Assembly: GCA_032716605.1 (NCBI GenBank)
Contig: CM064485.1
Span: 30,247,697-30,311,696, forward strand
Length of the DNA: 64,000 nt
Source of the DNA: Paralithodes platypus
Taxonomy: Eukaryota > Arthropoda > Malacostraca > Decapoda > Lithodidae
Direction: 5' to 3'
The notes below the pieces were generated by a model. It had not been told where the DNA came from. It did no database searches and was given only the letters and a program-made list of their open reading frames with translations. The position numbers and the translations under genes were made by a program. Below are positions 10,685-20,306 of the stretch, one piece after another (within the stretch, counting starts at the first letter, position 1; each line of letters opens with the position of its first letter).

Positions 10685-12844
10685 CTAGCGGCACCAAGGA
10701 GCGCGACGCCCCTCGTTATGGGTGGTGATTTGGTGCAGTAGACTGTTTGAAGCGACAGCTCGCTCCCTTGCGAGGATGGGCTCGTCTGGCACTTTTTGCA
10801 GTTCGACATCTAGGGCTCTCTTGAAGTTGTCTAACGAGATGTCCCTCATGTCTCTTACTCGCCGTGGGAGTTTGTTGAAGAGACGTGGGCCTCTGTGTGA
10901 TAACCTGCCCTCTCGCAGAGAGCCCATAGCACCCCTGTTATTCATCCGGGGGATTTCGCATTCCCAGCCTCTCCTATCACTGAATGTCATGACTATCGGA
11001 GTATGTAGGTTTGGTACTAAACCCTCTGCGATTTTCCACATGTATATTATTAGGTAACGTTCTCTTCTACGTTCCAGTGAGTACAGATTCAGTGCTCTTA
11101 AACGCTCCCAATAGTGTAGATGTTTTATCGAACTTATATGAGAAGTGAAATTTCTTTGTACACTCTCTATGTCATTTATTTCACCTGCTTTGTATGGGGA
11201 TGTTAATACGCTACAGTATTCAAGCCGCGGTAGCACTAGAGATTTGAAGAGCGTTATCATAGGCAATTCACCGCGTGTTTTAAAAGTACGCAGAATCCAA
11301 CCCGTTAGACGTTTCGCAGCCGCCACTTTGACCTGGTTATATACTTTGAAACCCATATTTTCAGACATTAATACCCCAAGGTCTTTCACACTGTCTTTCC
11401 GTTCTATTATGTGGTTAGATTCTGTTAAGTAATTTGCAATTTCTTTAACACCATTATTATCTCCGTACCGTATTAATTGGAATATTTCGTCATTGAATTG
11501 CATGTTGTTTTCCCTGGTCCACTGGAACACTACATTCATGTCTTCCTGCAGTCGGTCCGTGTCCTCTTGTGTGTTTACTATCTTGCTTAATTTTGTGTCA
11601 TCAGCAAAAGACGACACCGTACTGTGTCTGGTGTTGGTATCTATGTCGCAAATTAGTATAAGGAACAGAAGGGGCGCTAGCACTGTTCCTTGGGGCACTG
11701 AGCTTTTGACATCCGAAGGCTCAGAAGTGACTTGGTTTACTGCTACCGATTGTTTTCGGTTTACGAGGAAATTGTATATCCACCGTCCGATTTTCCCAGT
11801 TATACCTTTTGCTTTCAGTTTGTGGGCTATTATACCATGGTCACATTTATCAAATGCCTTAGCAAAATTGGTGTAAATGACATCCACGTTTTTCTTTTCT
11901 TCTAGCGCTTTAAGAATTTTTTTCATAGTGTTCCAAAAGTTGTGAGAGACATGATCTTCCCGCTCTGAACCCATGTTGACCGGTGTTGTGTAGTTCATTT
12001 GTCTCCATGAATGTTGAAATTTTGCTTCGCAGGACTCGCTCGAAAACTTTAATGATGTGAGAGGTTAGAGCTACCGGGCAGTAGTTTTTTGGTAGTGCTT
12101 TACTCCCTCCTTTATGCAGTGGGGCAATTATTGCGTTTTTCAAGCTATCTGGTATGTCACCAGTGTCTAGACTCCTTCTCCACATTATAGCCAGGGGTTT
12201 TGAGAGGTTTTCCTTACATTTTTCATTAGGATCGAATTCCATGAGTCCGGGCCTGGTGCCGAGTGGGATGGCATGTTGGAAATGGCCTCTTCTATGTCTT
12301 TTGGACCGAAATCAATATCCAGCATCTGAGGGGTTTCCGTGGGGGAGGTTTCCATGAAAAATATATTTTGGTCTCTGATGACTTTTGTTTCATCAGGCTC
12401 ACTGAATGCCATTTCATACTGCCTGCTTAAGAGTTCGCTCATTTCCTTTTTGTCCCCTGTGAAAGAGCCGTCCCCTTTGCTCAGTGGGCCGATGTTTGAT
12501 GTTGTTTTAGCCTTTTGTTTGGCGTATGAAAAGAAATATTTGGAATTTTCCTTTATACCTGCAATAGCTTTCCTCTCCTCTTCCATATGTTGTAGTTCAT
12601 ATGATATTCTTAGCCTTTGTTCAATTTCCACAATTTCTCTATCTATTTCGACCTTTTGCCTATCCTGTAGATTTTGATGTGTGCGTCTTTGTGTGAGTAA
12701 TTTTCTTCTTCTGTACAGCCTCCTCCTTTCCCGATCTTGTTTGCTTCTTCGTTTTGTTTGTCTTGCAGGTATATGGTGGCTACAGATTTGGGTCATGGTT
12801 TCTGTTATTAAGACTAGACATTCTGCTGGTGTCAGGTTATCCAT
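10685..12844 (-). pseudogene. CR1-like reverse transcriptase, three frames
   Basis: Minus strand. The N-terminal linker/RT entry at 12185-12844 is arginine- and glutamine-rich (KRRSKQDRERRR) and ends with HSAPGPDS. A frameshift near 12240 leads to 11910-12242 (APLHKGGSKALPKNYCPVAL, GFRAGRSCLSQL). A second frameshift near 11930 leads to 10685-11998, with the catalytic FADDTK near 11594-11612, SSVPQGTVLAPLLF before it, and LVLPRLEYCSVL plus RRRERYLIIYMWKI after it, which are the C-terminal boxes of CR1/Jockey-type LINEs. The catalytic aspartates are intact. An in-frame TAG separates this from the endonuclease at 12854. Confidence 0.85.
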
Positions 12845-12853
12845 TAAATCTTC

Positions 12854-13717
12854 CTAGTCTATTTCCTCCATTTCTTGATTTACCTCTTCCCACCTAATGT
12901 TTTTGTTATTGAAGTTAAATTTACTGAAGGGGCCGGTTTTTGTTCTCGATTCTGAGGTTGTCTGTACACTTTGTAAAGTTGTTTTGATCTCAATTAATTT
13001 ATGATCTGAGTATGTTGTGTCCGATATGTTAATGCTGTGTACTAGAGAGTCGTTGTTAGTGAAGACCAGGTCTAAGATATTGTTTTCCCGTGTGGATTCA
13101 GCAATATGTTGGGTAAGACTAAAAAAATCACAAAGTTCAAAAAGCTCTCTTGTATTAGTATTTGCTTCTCCGGTGTTATTTGCCACTAACTGGTTTTCTA
13201 GTTGTCTCCATTTAATGTTTGGTAGGTTAAAGTCTCCTAGCCATATAATATTTGGTGTTGGGTTCCCCAGGGTTTCCACTTCTGATTTTATTTTGTTGAG
13301 CTGGGTTTTGAATTCTTCTCGGGATGAGTCTGGAGGCCTGTATGTAACAATAACTGCTAAATTTAGGGATTCTATTTTAACTCCAAGTATTTCCACCACT
13401 TCATTACTGTTATTTAGGAATTCAGTACATATCAGTGAGTCATGTATGTACAAGGCTACACCTCCATGTGATCTATGCGTTCTGTCCGCCCTATGTAGGT
13501 TGTAACCAGGAATCCATACCTCACTATCTTCCTGATCTTTAATGTGAGTTTCTGTGAGAGCCGCAAATATAGCGTTTCCTTCTTCTAGCAGGCCCCTAAT
13601 AAATGGTACTTTGTTCGTGGTTCTATTTTTTAGGCCTTGGATATTTGCAAACAAGATTGGGGAGGGATTGTTTGGAGTACTATGTGTACCTAATAGTCTT
13701 CGGGATGTATTGGCCAC
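12854..13717 (-). pseudogene. AP-like endonuclease domain of LINE family C
   Basis: About 287 residues. Motifs: ILFANIQGLKN at the N-terminus, the catalytic E in ALTETHIKD, VTYRPPDSS, WLGDFNLPNI, and TYSDHKLI (Ser/Asp-His) near the C-terminus, the full set for a LINE endonuclease. The natural start codon is unclear because the frame opens inside ORF1 sequence without an ATG at the N-terminus. The frame ends at a TAG (12854-12856) in the same phase as the linker beyond, so this is a single nonsense change. Confidence 0.85.
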
Positions 13718-14847
13718 TCTTGGGAGGCCAGGAGGTGCTCGAGGTGTTCTATGTGCTCTTCCATCTCCCTCAGTCTCTTCATCTTCATCTGCCCTTTCCC
13801 TCCTTGCCTTTTTCCTCTGTCTCGTCCTCGCATAGCTAGAGAGTTTTTTGGGCTACCATTCGTGTTAGGTCTAGCATATCTCCAAGTCCCTTTAATATGA
13901 AAAGCTGGGCATTTCATATTGTAGCAGGTCTTGTTCTCAAGTGATGTCTTGCAAAGGGATGGGTGGTGGTATTTACAGGTTTCACCAAATCTACATTTTC
14001 CATGACTGGTTATGTTGTTGCAAATTTTGGGATGAGCAAATCTACATGAATTCCCATTATATTCGCCCTTTTGACCAAAGTAGCACCTTCTTTCCAGATA
14101 ATATCTGCACACTGGTGTAGACAACCCCAGTAGGTGTGGCTGGGGCTGCAAGGGGTTATGTGGTGAGCTAAGTGTGGTTGTGGGTGATAGTGGGCTTGGT
14201 GTATGGGTGGATGAGGCCTGCAGGGGGGTGGAGTTACGGGTCGGTTGTATGTGGGCAGGTGGCAGTTGTGAGGGGGGAGACAATGTGGAAGGGGAGCCTG
14301 ATATGGGGGCTTGTTGCATCCTACATTCATCCTGCAAATGTATTTGATCAACAGCAGTAGGGTGGTCAATGGCCATAGATGGGATTAATGTGGGTGTTTT
14401 CTGGGTCTGGGGGGGTGTGGGGAGATGTGGGGCAGGGTTTGTGGATATGTAGGGTGCGAAAGGTTGTTGTTCGGCAGGCGATGTGTGTTGATGTGCAGGA
14501 GGCAATGTGGGCATTATCATGGGAAGGTGCGTGTGTGTGGGTTGTGATATTTGTATGGGCCCTGAGGCCCCAATAGTACCCCATTTTCTGTGAAAGGTAG
14601 CTATGTCTTGGCTATATTTCAGTCTATCTTGTACTTCTGTATTTTCTACAGTCTGTATGACTTGCCATGTGATATCGAAACAACTATCGCAGAAATGGAG
14701 GTTCTTCCCTCTTGTATTGTACGCCTCATTTATTGGTGTCAATCCTATGCAAATCCAGTGGTATGGTTACTTGCATATCCGACATGCGGTGCTTTTATGC
14801 ATGTGTATATTCATCTTACAACTCGTACAGTCGTCTCTGGTAAACAT
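13690..14847 (-). pseudogene. LINE family C ORF1 with PHD-like and CCCH zinc fingers
   Basis: From an ATG at 14847 (minus): a cysteine/histidine cluster CTSC, HMH, CRIC, then a TAA at 14767-14769, then in the same frame WICIG and FCDSCF. Together these resemble a PHD-like finger interrupted by one nonsense codon. A Pro/Thr/His-rich linker follows (about 14580-14150). Next come tandem CCCH-type fingers at about 13900-14110: CRYYLERRC...CRFAH, C...GKCRFGETCKYHH, and C...CYNMKCPAFH. CCCH fingers normally bind RNA, which fits an ORF1 RNA-binding role. The C-terminus is basic then helical (RLREMEEHIEHLEHLL), a possible coiled coil. The stop overlaps the ORF2 start region. Confidence 0.8.
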
Positions 14848-14879
14848 TTGTGTTTGTTTTTTTGTTTTTGTTTTTGTAT

Positions 14880-15000
14880 TTCCACCCGCCTTTAGGGGGG
14901 GGAGAGAGGGAGAGAGAGAGGGGGGGGGGGGGAGGGCGGGCTTGGAGGACAAGGAGGTGTTTGTTACGCGGTTTGTGGGGAGTGTGGGGGGGGGGGGTTG
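14880..15000. repeat. Purine-rich low-complexity tract
   Basis: Strongly G/A-biased on the plus strand, with G8-G12 runs near 14897-14934 and 14985-14998. It probably marks the 5' region of LINE family C. Short open frames on it are compositional artefacts. Confidence 0.7.
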
Positions 15001-16056
15001 AGTGCCACTCGTTTACACTCGTTATGTTTAAACTTTAAGTAACTTTAAGTAACACTTTCAATAATTATCTTATGAAACAGAATTCTCACTGCCCTAACCA
15101 CTTTTCCCGTTTTTGGTCGACTGTTTAGCGAAATATACGGCACTCTAGGAAAATAACGAACTTTCCAGGCTACCTATGTATAGTATCTATTTTAATTTTC
15201 ATATTTTATCTATCAACTTGATTCAACACTGCTCAGGTTCGAATTTTCACCACATTTGGTTGCGTGGGAGATCTTTCTCTCCAATAACGTCACTACTAAC
15301 CTGCGATATGGTCGAGAAATAATCTGCACTGATTTTATTTATTTATTTTTATATTGTTTTTCTCTGTTTGCTATTATTTACGATTTTTGTTTTGTCGGTA
15401 CCCTTTCCTGTCGAGGTTAAGTTTCGCTTTTGGTAAAATCGTATAGGGGGAGGGGAGGGGACGTGTCCAGGAGAGCAAGGGGATATATGTGTTTATGGTC
15501 TTTGCGGTGGTCACCGAGGGTATTTTGTTTAAAGCATACGTCCTGTTCTCAAGCTAAAAGTTAAAAGTTCCCCTGACTTTAATTCTCTGTATTATACTTT
15601 CCTAGTTTATTTACGTGATATACGATGTTCACTATCACTTTTAACTTAGGCTTCCTATTTTCCCATAGCCCTGTTTGATTTCATAGGACTATATAGCTAA
15701 CACTTTGCTTTGGGACGTAACGGTTTTTTCTTTCCCTTCTTCTTTCCACCCGCCTTATGGGCCTGCCCTAAGCCTGTCCTAGACCAGCGCCGTGGCACTG
15801 CTGTAGGAGTTAACTGATTTTTTCTCCAAAACGCGTATATCTCTCCAGATATTTTATCAATCGGTTCGATTTTGCACTTCACAGGACCGCGACACTACGT
15901 TTGTTTTTGTGTGTGATTTTTTTAAAGTTTAATCACCAGTATCCCGCGAGATAGTCGAAAAGTCCCGGACCGCAACAGACGTGACCCTCCTCTCTGACTG
16001 ACTCTGACAAACTCCTATATTTTTATGGAGACAATGCCAGCGCCAATAACAAGGCT
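15001..16056. other. Non-coding, possibly LINE leader sequence
   Basis: No protein domain is recognised. Two stretches (about 15210-15330 and 15840-15975) share loosely similar wording (tatcaa...ttcgattttgcac/ttcgaattttcac, then cgcgagatagtcga/gcgatatggtcga). They could be diverged tandem copies of a 5' leader of LINE family C or of another element. This is weak and unverified. Confidence 0.35.
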
Positions 16057-16074
16057 TCACTGTATAGTGATGGC

Positions 16075-16200
16075 TACTTGGTCCGCAAGTCTAACACCAT
16101 CCCCCCTATTAGTCGCCTTGTACGACATGCAGTAGGATGCGTGAGGCATATTCTTTTTTTCCTCCACCATAGGTGAAGGCCCCCTTACCCCCTGGGGCTG
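16075..16200 (-). repeat. Short interspersed fragment with conserved tail motif
   Basis: On the minus strand this contains GCATGTCGTACAAGGCGACT (about 16110-16129). I recall a very similar word in 3' regions of many arthropod and mollusc retroposons, but I cannot name the family with certainty. It abuts the point where LINE family A resumes at 16201, so it is part of the material inserted in that LINE. Confidence 0.4.
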
Positions 16201-17345
16201 AGTCTTAAGGTGTCGGTACCGTTTGAATGCTTCCTCCTTGTTGTGGACAGCAGTAGAACAAGCATGAGAAAAACCAAGATTTTTTTGCATTAGACTGAGA
16301 GAAAGAGAATGGAATGTATGCTTCCATGCCTGAGAGGATTACCTCGGTAATGCGTTCAGCATTCTCCGAGGGTGCCCGGCCATGGAAGCAAAAGTCATTC
16401 CATGGGAAATCAAAGAAGCACTGCCGAAGAGCCTCCCAGTCGGCAGCGCAAAAGTACCACAAGCGCTGCCGGTTGGGAAGATTGGGTGGTCGTACTGGAG
16501 AGATAGGACAGGTGACAGATGTTATTTTCTGGTCGGAGAAGCCCAAAGGAGAGAAAATATTTACAGTATAAGCAGAAAGGTTAGAGATTAGAAATAAGTC
16601 AAGAATGTTGGGCCGATCTCCGAAGCGATCTGGGATACAGGTGGGTTGCTGGACTAACTGGTCTAGGTCGTTTAAGATAGAAAAGATGTAGGCTTGTTAA
16701 CCAGGTTGGTCAGTGGAAACAGAGGAGAGCCATTGGTGGTGGTGAACATTGAAATCTCCTAAGATGGAGATTTCTGCGAAAGGAGAGATGGATGGAATAT
16801 GTTCCACTTTAGAAGTTAGATGGTCAAAGAATTTTGGATAGTCAATAGAAATATGGGAGAGATAGACGGCGCAGAAATATTTAGTGTGAGAGTGATAAGA
16901 CAGCCTCAGCCAGAGAGTTGAGAATTCAGAAGAATCTAAGTAGTCCAGAGCATTTTGGCGAGTCGGGTCGTTACCAGGGGACAGACTGATGGTCCCCCCC
17001 CCCCCCCTGGGGATTCCGATGCTGGTCGAGGTTTTGTAATTTTTGTTTTTTCTTTGGAAAAGTTAGTGTAGTATGTAAGTTGTTTGTAGTATAATGTATT
17101 GATAGGAGGAGAAGGTGTTTTGGAGGGCAGGCTGGGGTTACCACTGTAAGGATGAGCTAGGGAGGCCAGGTGGTGAAACAGGAGTTCCAGCGGTCCTTAT
17201 CAGTCACCTAGCACTCCCCAGGAGTACCGCCCTGTTCGGCTGGCGTCTACAGCCTCCTCCTAACAATTTTGGAGGTGGGATTCCCGGTCCAAACCTCCAG
17301 GGGCTATCTGCGCCACAAAGCGACGGGCGGTTGGGTCGCCACATC
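16201..17345 (-). mobile_element. LINE family A, 5' half (endonuclease end)
   Basis: Minus strand. 16205-16546 encodes the linker between endonuclease and RT ([24 protein letters not shown]), matching 58394-58762 closely. 16560-16990 corresponds to the endonuclease C-terminal part (the ILGDFNVHH region lies near 16740-16770) but is frame-broken. A C-rich run at 16995-17009 and a GC-rich leader to about 17345 follow. The sequence joins the 6333 end almost seamlessly, as if one copy had been split. Confidence 0.7.
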
Positions 17346-17603
17346 CCTATTTTGATTATGAAATTAACTTTAATTTGATTTGTTTCTCTATTCATGTTAT
17401 CAAAACAATCTACTTTGTTTATCCAGTAACTTTAAATGGGCACAACATATTATCTCCAGTAAAACATATATTTTTCCGCTTTCCCAACCCTTTACTTCTG
17501 AATCATGATGGTCGATTGGCAAAATGTGCACATATATCAGGGGAAAATTCATTATTCTTTACAGCCTAAAGGGTCGATGTGACAAAAATTGAAAGAAAGA
17601 TAA

Positions 17604-17638
<35 letters not shown>

Positions 17639-18385
17639 ACGCCATGCGCTATCAGAGTAGGCTATATTATAAGGTCGGTATACCAGAAAGTGAGAAACTT
17701 ACACAATGTTTGTCAATGCCATCGTCTTCTGGATGCATGTATCTACTTAATGCAAGTCTTTTGAACAGTTAGAAACTTCGAATTATAATACAAATATATA
17801 AAGTTATTACACTTATATTGTGCATAATTCGTCTTATATTCATCACTATGCATATATGTTCATTAGTATTGCAACTTTAAAAGTACCAGTACTCTTTACT
17901 ACCTTATCTTCGTTTAATGGGGTATTATAATTGGTAAGGCATATAATGGTTGTACATATATTGCTTGTAGAAATAAATAACTCTACTGCTTGGCTACACG
18001 GATATAATTATAGAAAGGCGGCGTTGACAACTTCTGCCAGGTGGGTAACAGAATGCTGCACCATCTTGTGTCCCATTCAGTACAGGTGACGTCGTTTTCA
18101 TTATATTTTGGCAACTATTACAGGTAGATGATTTTATTAAGTTTAGGAAGGACCTCTATTCATGAAAAGGCTACACACTCAATTAATCCTCTTAGCCACC
18201 ACAAATCCTTAGTAAGCTGAATAGAATAGTGTAATATCGGGCAGCATGTGATGAAAAGAACGTCACTGATATACTGTATATCTGTTAGTATGTGAAAGGA
18301 AAACAATGAGAAATATAAGAGGCAAATCCAAGGTCAAAGATCACTTCCTGAGGGCATTCACACCAATAAATACCTGCCATCTGTC
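17346..18385. other. AT-rich DNA, no gene recognised
   Basis: Contains a (TA)n run at about 17604-17637. No coding signature, splice-flanked exon or repeat family is recognised. Confidence 0.5.
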
Positions 18386-18389
18386 TGGC

Positions 18390-18470
18390 AAAAAAAAATA
18401 AAAAAAATAAATAAAAAATAAAAAAAAATAATAATAATAATAATAATAAAAACACACCCACACACACACA
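18390..18470. repeat. A-rich, (AAT)n and (CA)n microsatellites
   Basis: A-rich AAAAATA/AAT repeats (18392-18448) followed by a CACACA run (18450-18470). Flanking DNA to 18840 shows nothing coding. Confidence 0.85.
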
Positions 18471-19329
18471 TTCCTGTCCCCTGCTCTCTGGGCCCAGCCA
18501 CTCCAGTCCCGATAACAGTCGCAATGCAACTCACCCTCTATCAAAGTGCATCTACGCTAGACAGTGATGGAGGTGGACAGCCAATATCACCCTGAGGCAT
18601 TGATGTAATGGTTCGCCACGACACACGAACACAAACAGCGTTGGCAGGATGATGGAGAGCTCCAGAGCAATAGTCAGCCAGGAAATCCAATGGTGAAAGC
18701 AATAGTGCTGTACTTGCTCTCAAACCAAATACCTATGTGCTGTTTATTGCTTCCCTAATGTCAGTATCCACATTGTTTCGATATCTAAGCTCCATGAAAT
18801 GCTAGATTTATATAAATAAATATGTATTTATTTAAATTCCAATGTTTACCACATCTACAGTAGTATCTACACTAGCATTTCAAGGACATGTTATTGATCA
18901 TGTCATATGTTTTAACCTGAACGATGAGGAGCAGCTCGAGTACCACACTAACTGTATCCTGCGATCCTTGTCAAATTTTTCAGTTATTCCTTCTGCTTGC
19001 ACTGTTAGCCTTTTTTCTACATAGGACTCCTTTGACCACTACCATATTGCTAATACACCTGTTTTGCCATACCACTATAATCACCTGTGTCGGCGGTGAT
19101 AGTCACATTTTAGTCGCCATTGGCATGGAAGATTATATATATATATATATATATATATACCTGTATATATATATATATTACAGCAATGACACATAGATTT
19201 AAAAACTACAGAAGACTGCAGCTCCTCAGGGATCGAATCCTTGGACTTGAAAAGGCTTTGGATAGTGCGATTGGCCTTACAAGTTACGCTAATATGAATT
19301 TGTGAATAAAATTATCTCAATAATTACGT
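18471..19329. other. No gene recognised; (TA)n
   Basis: Two (TA)n blocks at 19135-19159 and 19166-19178. A frame at about 19180-19305 (RLQLLRDRILGLEKALDS) is helical but too short to identify. Confidence 0.45.
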
Positions 19330-19740
19330 GACTTTGTTCCTCAAGGCACACTATGAGGTAAAATGGCTAGAAGAACGCCCACTGAGTTTTAGACTTATAT
19401 TTTATCGCCGATTTGTCGACGACACAATTTTTTTTAGATCGGACACACACATTCCACTATTCCTATAGTACCTTAATTCAAGGAACAGTGACATTAAGTT
19501 CACTTCCGAAATAGAAACAAATGCAGAACTTCCTTTCCTTGGTATTTTAATCACTCGCTCTGACTCTTCATTTTCCACATCCATGTACAGGAAACCTACA
19601 TTCACAGGGCTTATGTCTAAATTATCTTCATTCACTCCTATTGCCTACAAACATAACCGTATGACAACCCTATTGACACGAGCCAATCACATTTGCTCCA
19701 ATTATTTTTACCTCCACGAGGAGGTGTATTTCCATAACAC
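19330..19740 (+). pseudogene. Penelope-like element RT fragment
   Basis: Plus-strand translation from about 19364 gives YRRFVDDTIFF, the RT catalytic box in the form used by Penelope-like elements. An in-frame TAG near 19466 follows, then DIKFT, LPFLGILITR and MYRKPTFTGL, which is the diagnostic Penelope run after the catalytic box (xLPFLDVxI...YRKPTFTG). The conserved block TRANHICS follows at about 19677. Both ends are missing, including any GIY-YIG endonuclease, so this is a dead fragment. Confidence 0.8.
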
Positions 19741-19894
19741 CTACTGTACCAGAGGGTATTACTATAAATGTAACCTCCAGTACCAAGCATTGTGGCCAAA
19801 ATGGCTTCAAAGTCGAGAGATAGCATCCTCTCATCCTGAAAGCTGGACGAGTACCGAACCAGCTCGCCCGTGGCCCGTGGCCCCGTGGCAGGCA

Positions 19895-20005
19895 TGGGGT
19901 AATCGTAATTAGTAATCGTAAACGATTACAATCGATTACAGTTTTCTAAGTAATCAGAATTGTAATTGATTATTTAAAACAGTAATCATAATCATGATTA
20001 CATTT
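19895..20005. repeat. TAATCG/CGATTA alternating repeat
   Basis: Repeated short words taatcgtaa, cgattac and gtaatc on both strands over about 110 bp, an imperfect self-complementary tract. Similar tracts occur at ends of some DNA transposons, but no matching partner end is identified. Confidence 0.6.
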
Positions 20006-20280
20006 ACGATTACACCAGTAGCCTACACAGTACCTGTACTTAGTATGTATTAATAAGGGTAGAGATGAATTTGTTTCTATGTGAGTACAAAGGAGTACAA
20101 AAGGAAATCAAGCAACAACATATCTAGTGACCCTTCTAGGTTGCTTGTCCTCCAAAACATTGAGGATCAAGTGTCCAAACAGTGGTTTAGAGTGGGTAAG
20201 GGAACATTGGAAAGGGAATTACTGCCCTGTAACTAATGTCCGTGGCAGGATTAGGAAGTTAGTAGGGGACAGATGGGTTA
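20006..20280. other. Spacer next to LINE family D 3' end
   Basis: No coding signature. The region up to about 20300 may be the 3' UTR of the adjacent minus-strand LINE; an AATAAAG word occurs on the plus strand at 20301-20307. Confidence 0.35.
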
Positions 20281-20306
20281 GTAACTGAGGGGGGGATAAA
20301 ATAAAG

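Larger units (their letters stand above)
10641..15000 (-). mobile_element. LINE family C (CR1-like) with CCCH-finger ORF1
   Basis: Minus-strand element, near full length. ORF1 (13690-14847) and ORF2 endonuclease (12854-13717) overlap by 28 bp in different frames. ORF2 continues through linker and RT to 10685. The 3' end shows a short tandem motif (ccaaaggta repeated near 10645-10668), consistent with CR1-type termini. The 5' limit is uncertain, near the purine-rich tract at 14895-15000. Confidence 0.75.

Noticed and set aside
10124..10697. Several overlapping frames on both strands
   Set aside because: GC-rich leader of LINE B; no domain, and openness is explained by composition.
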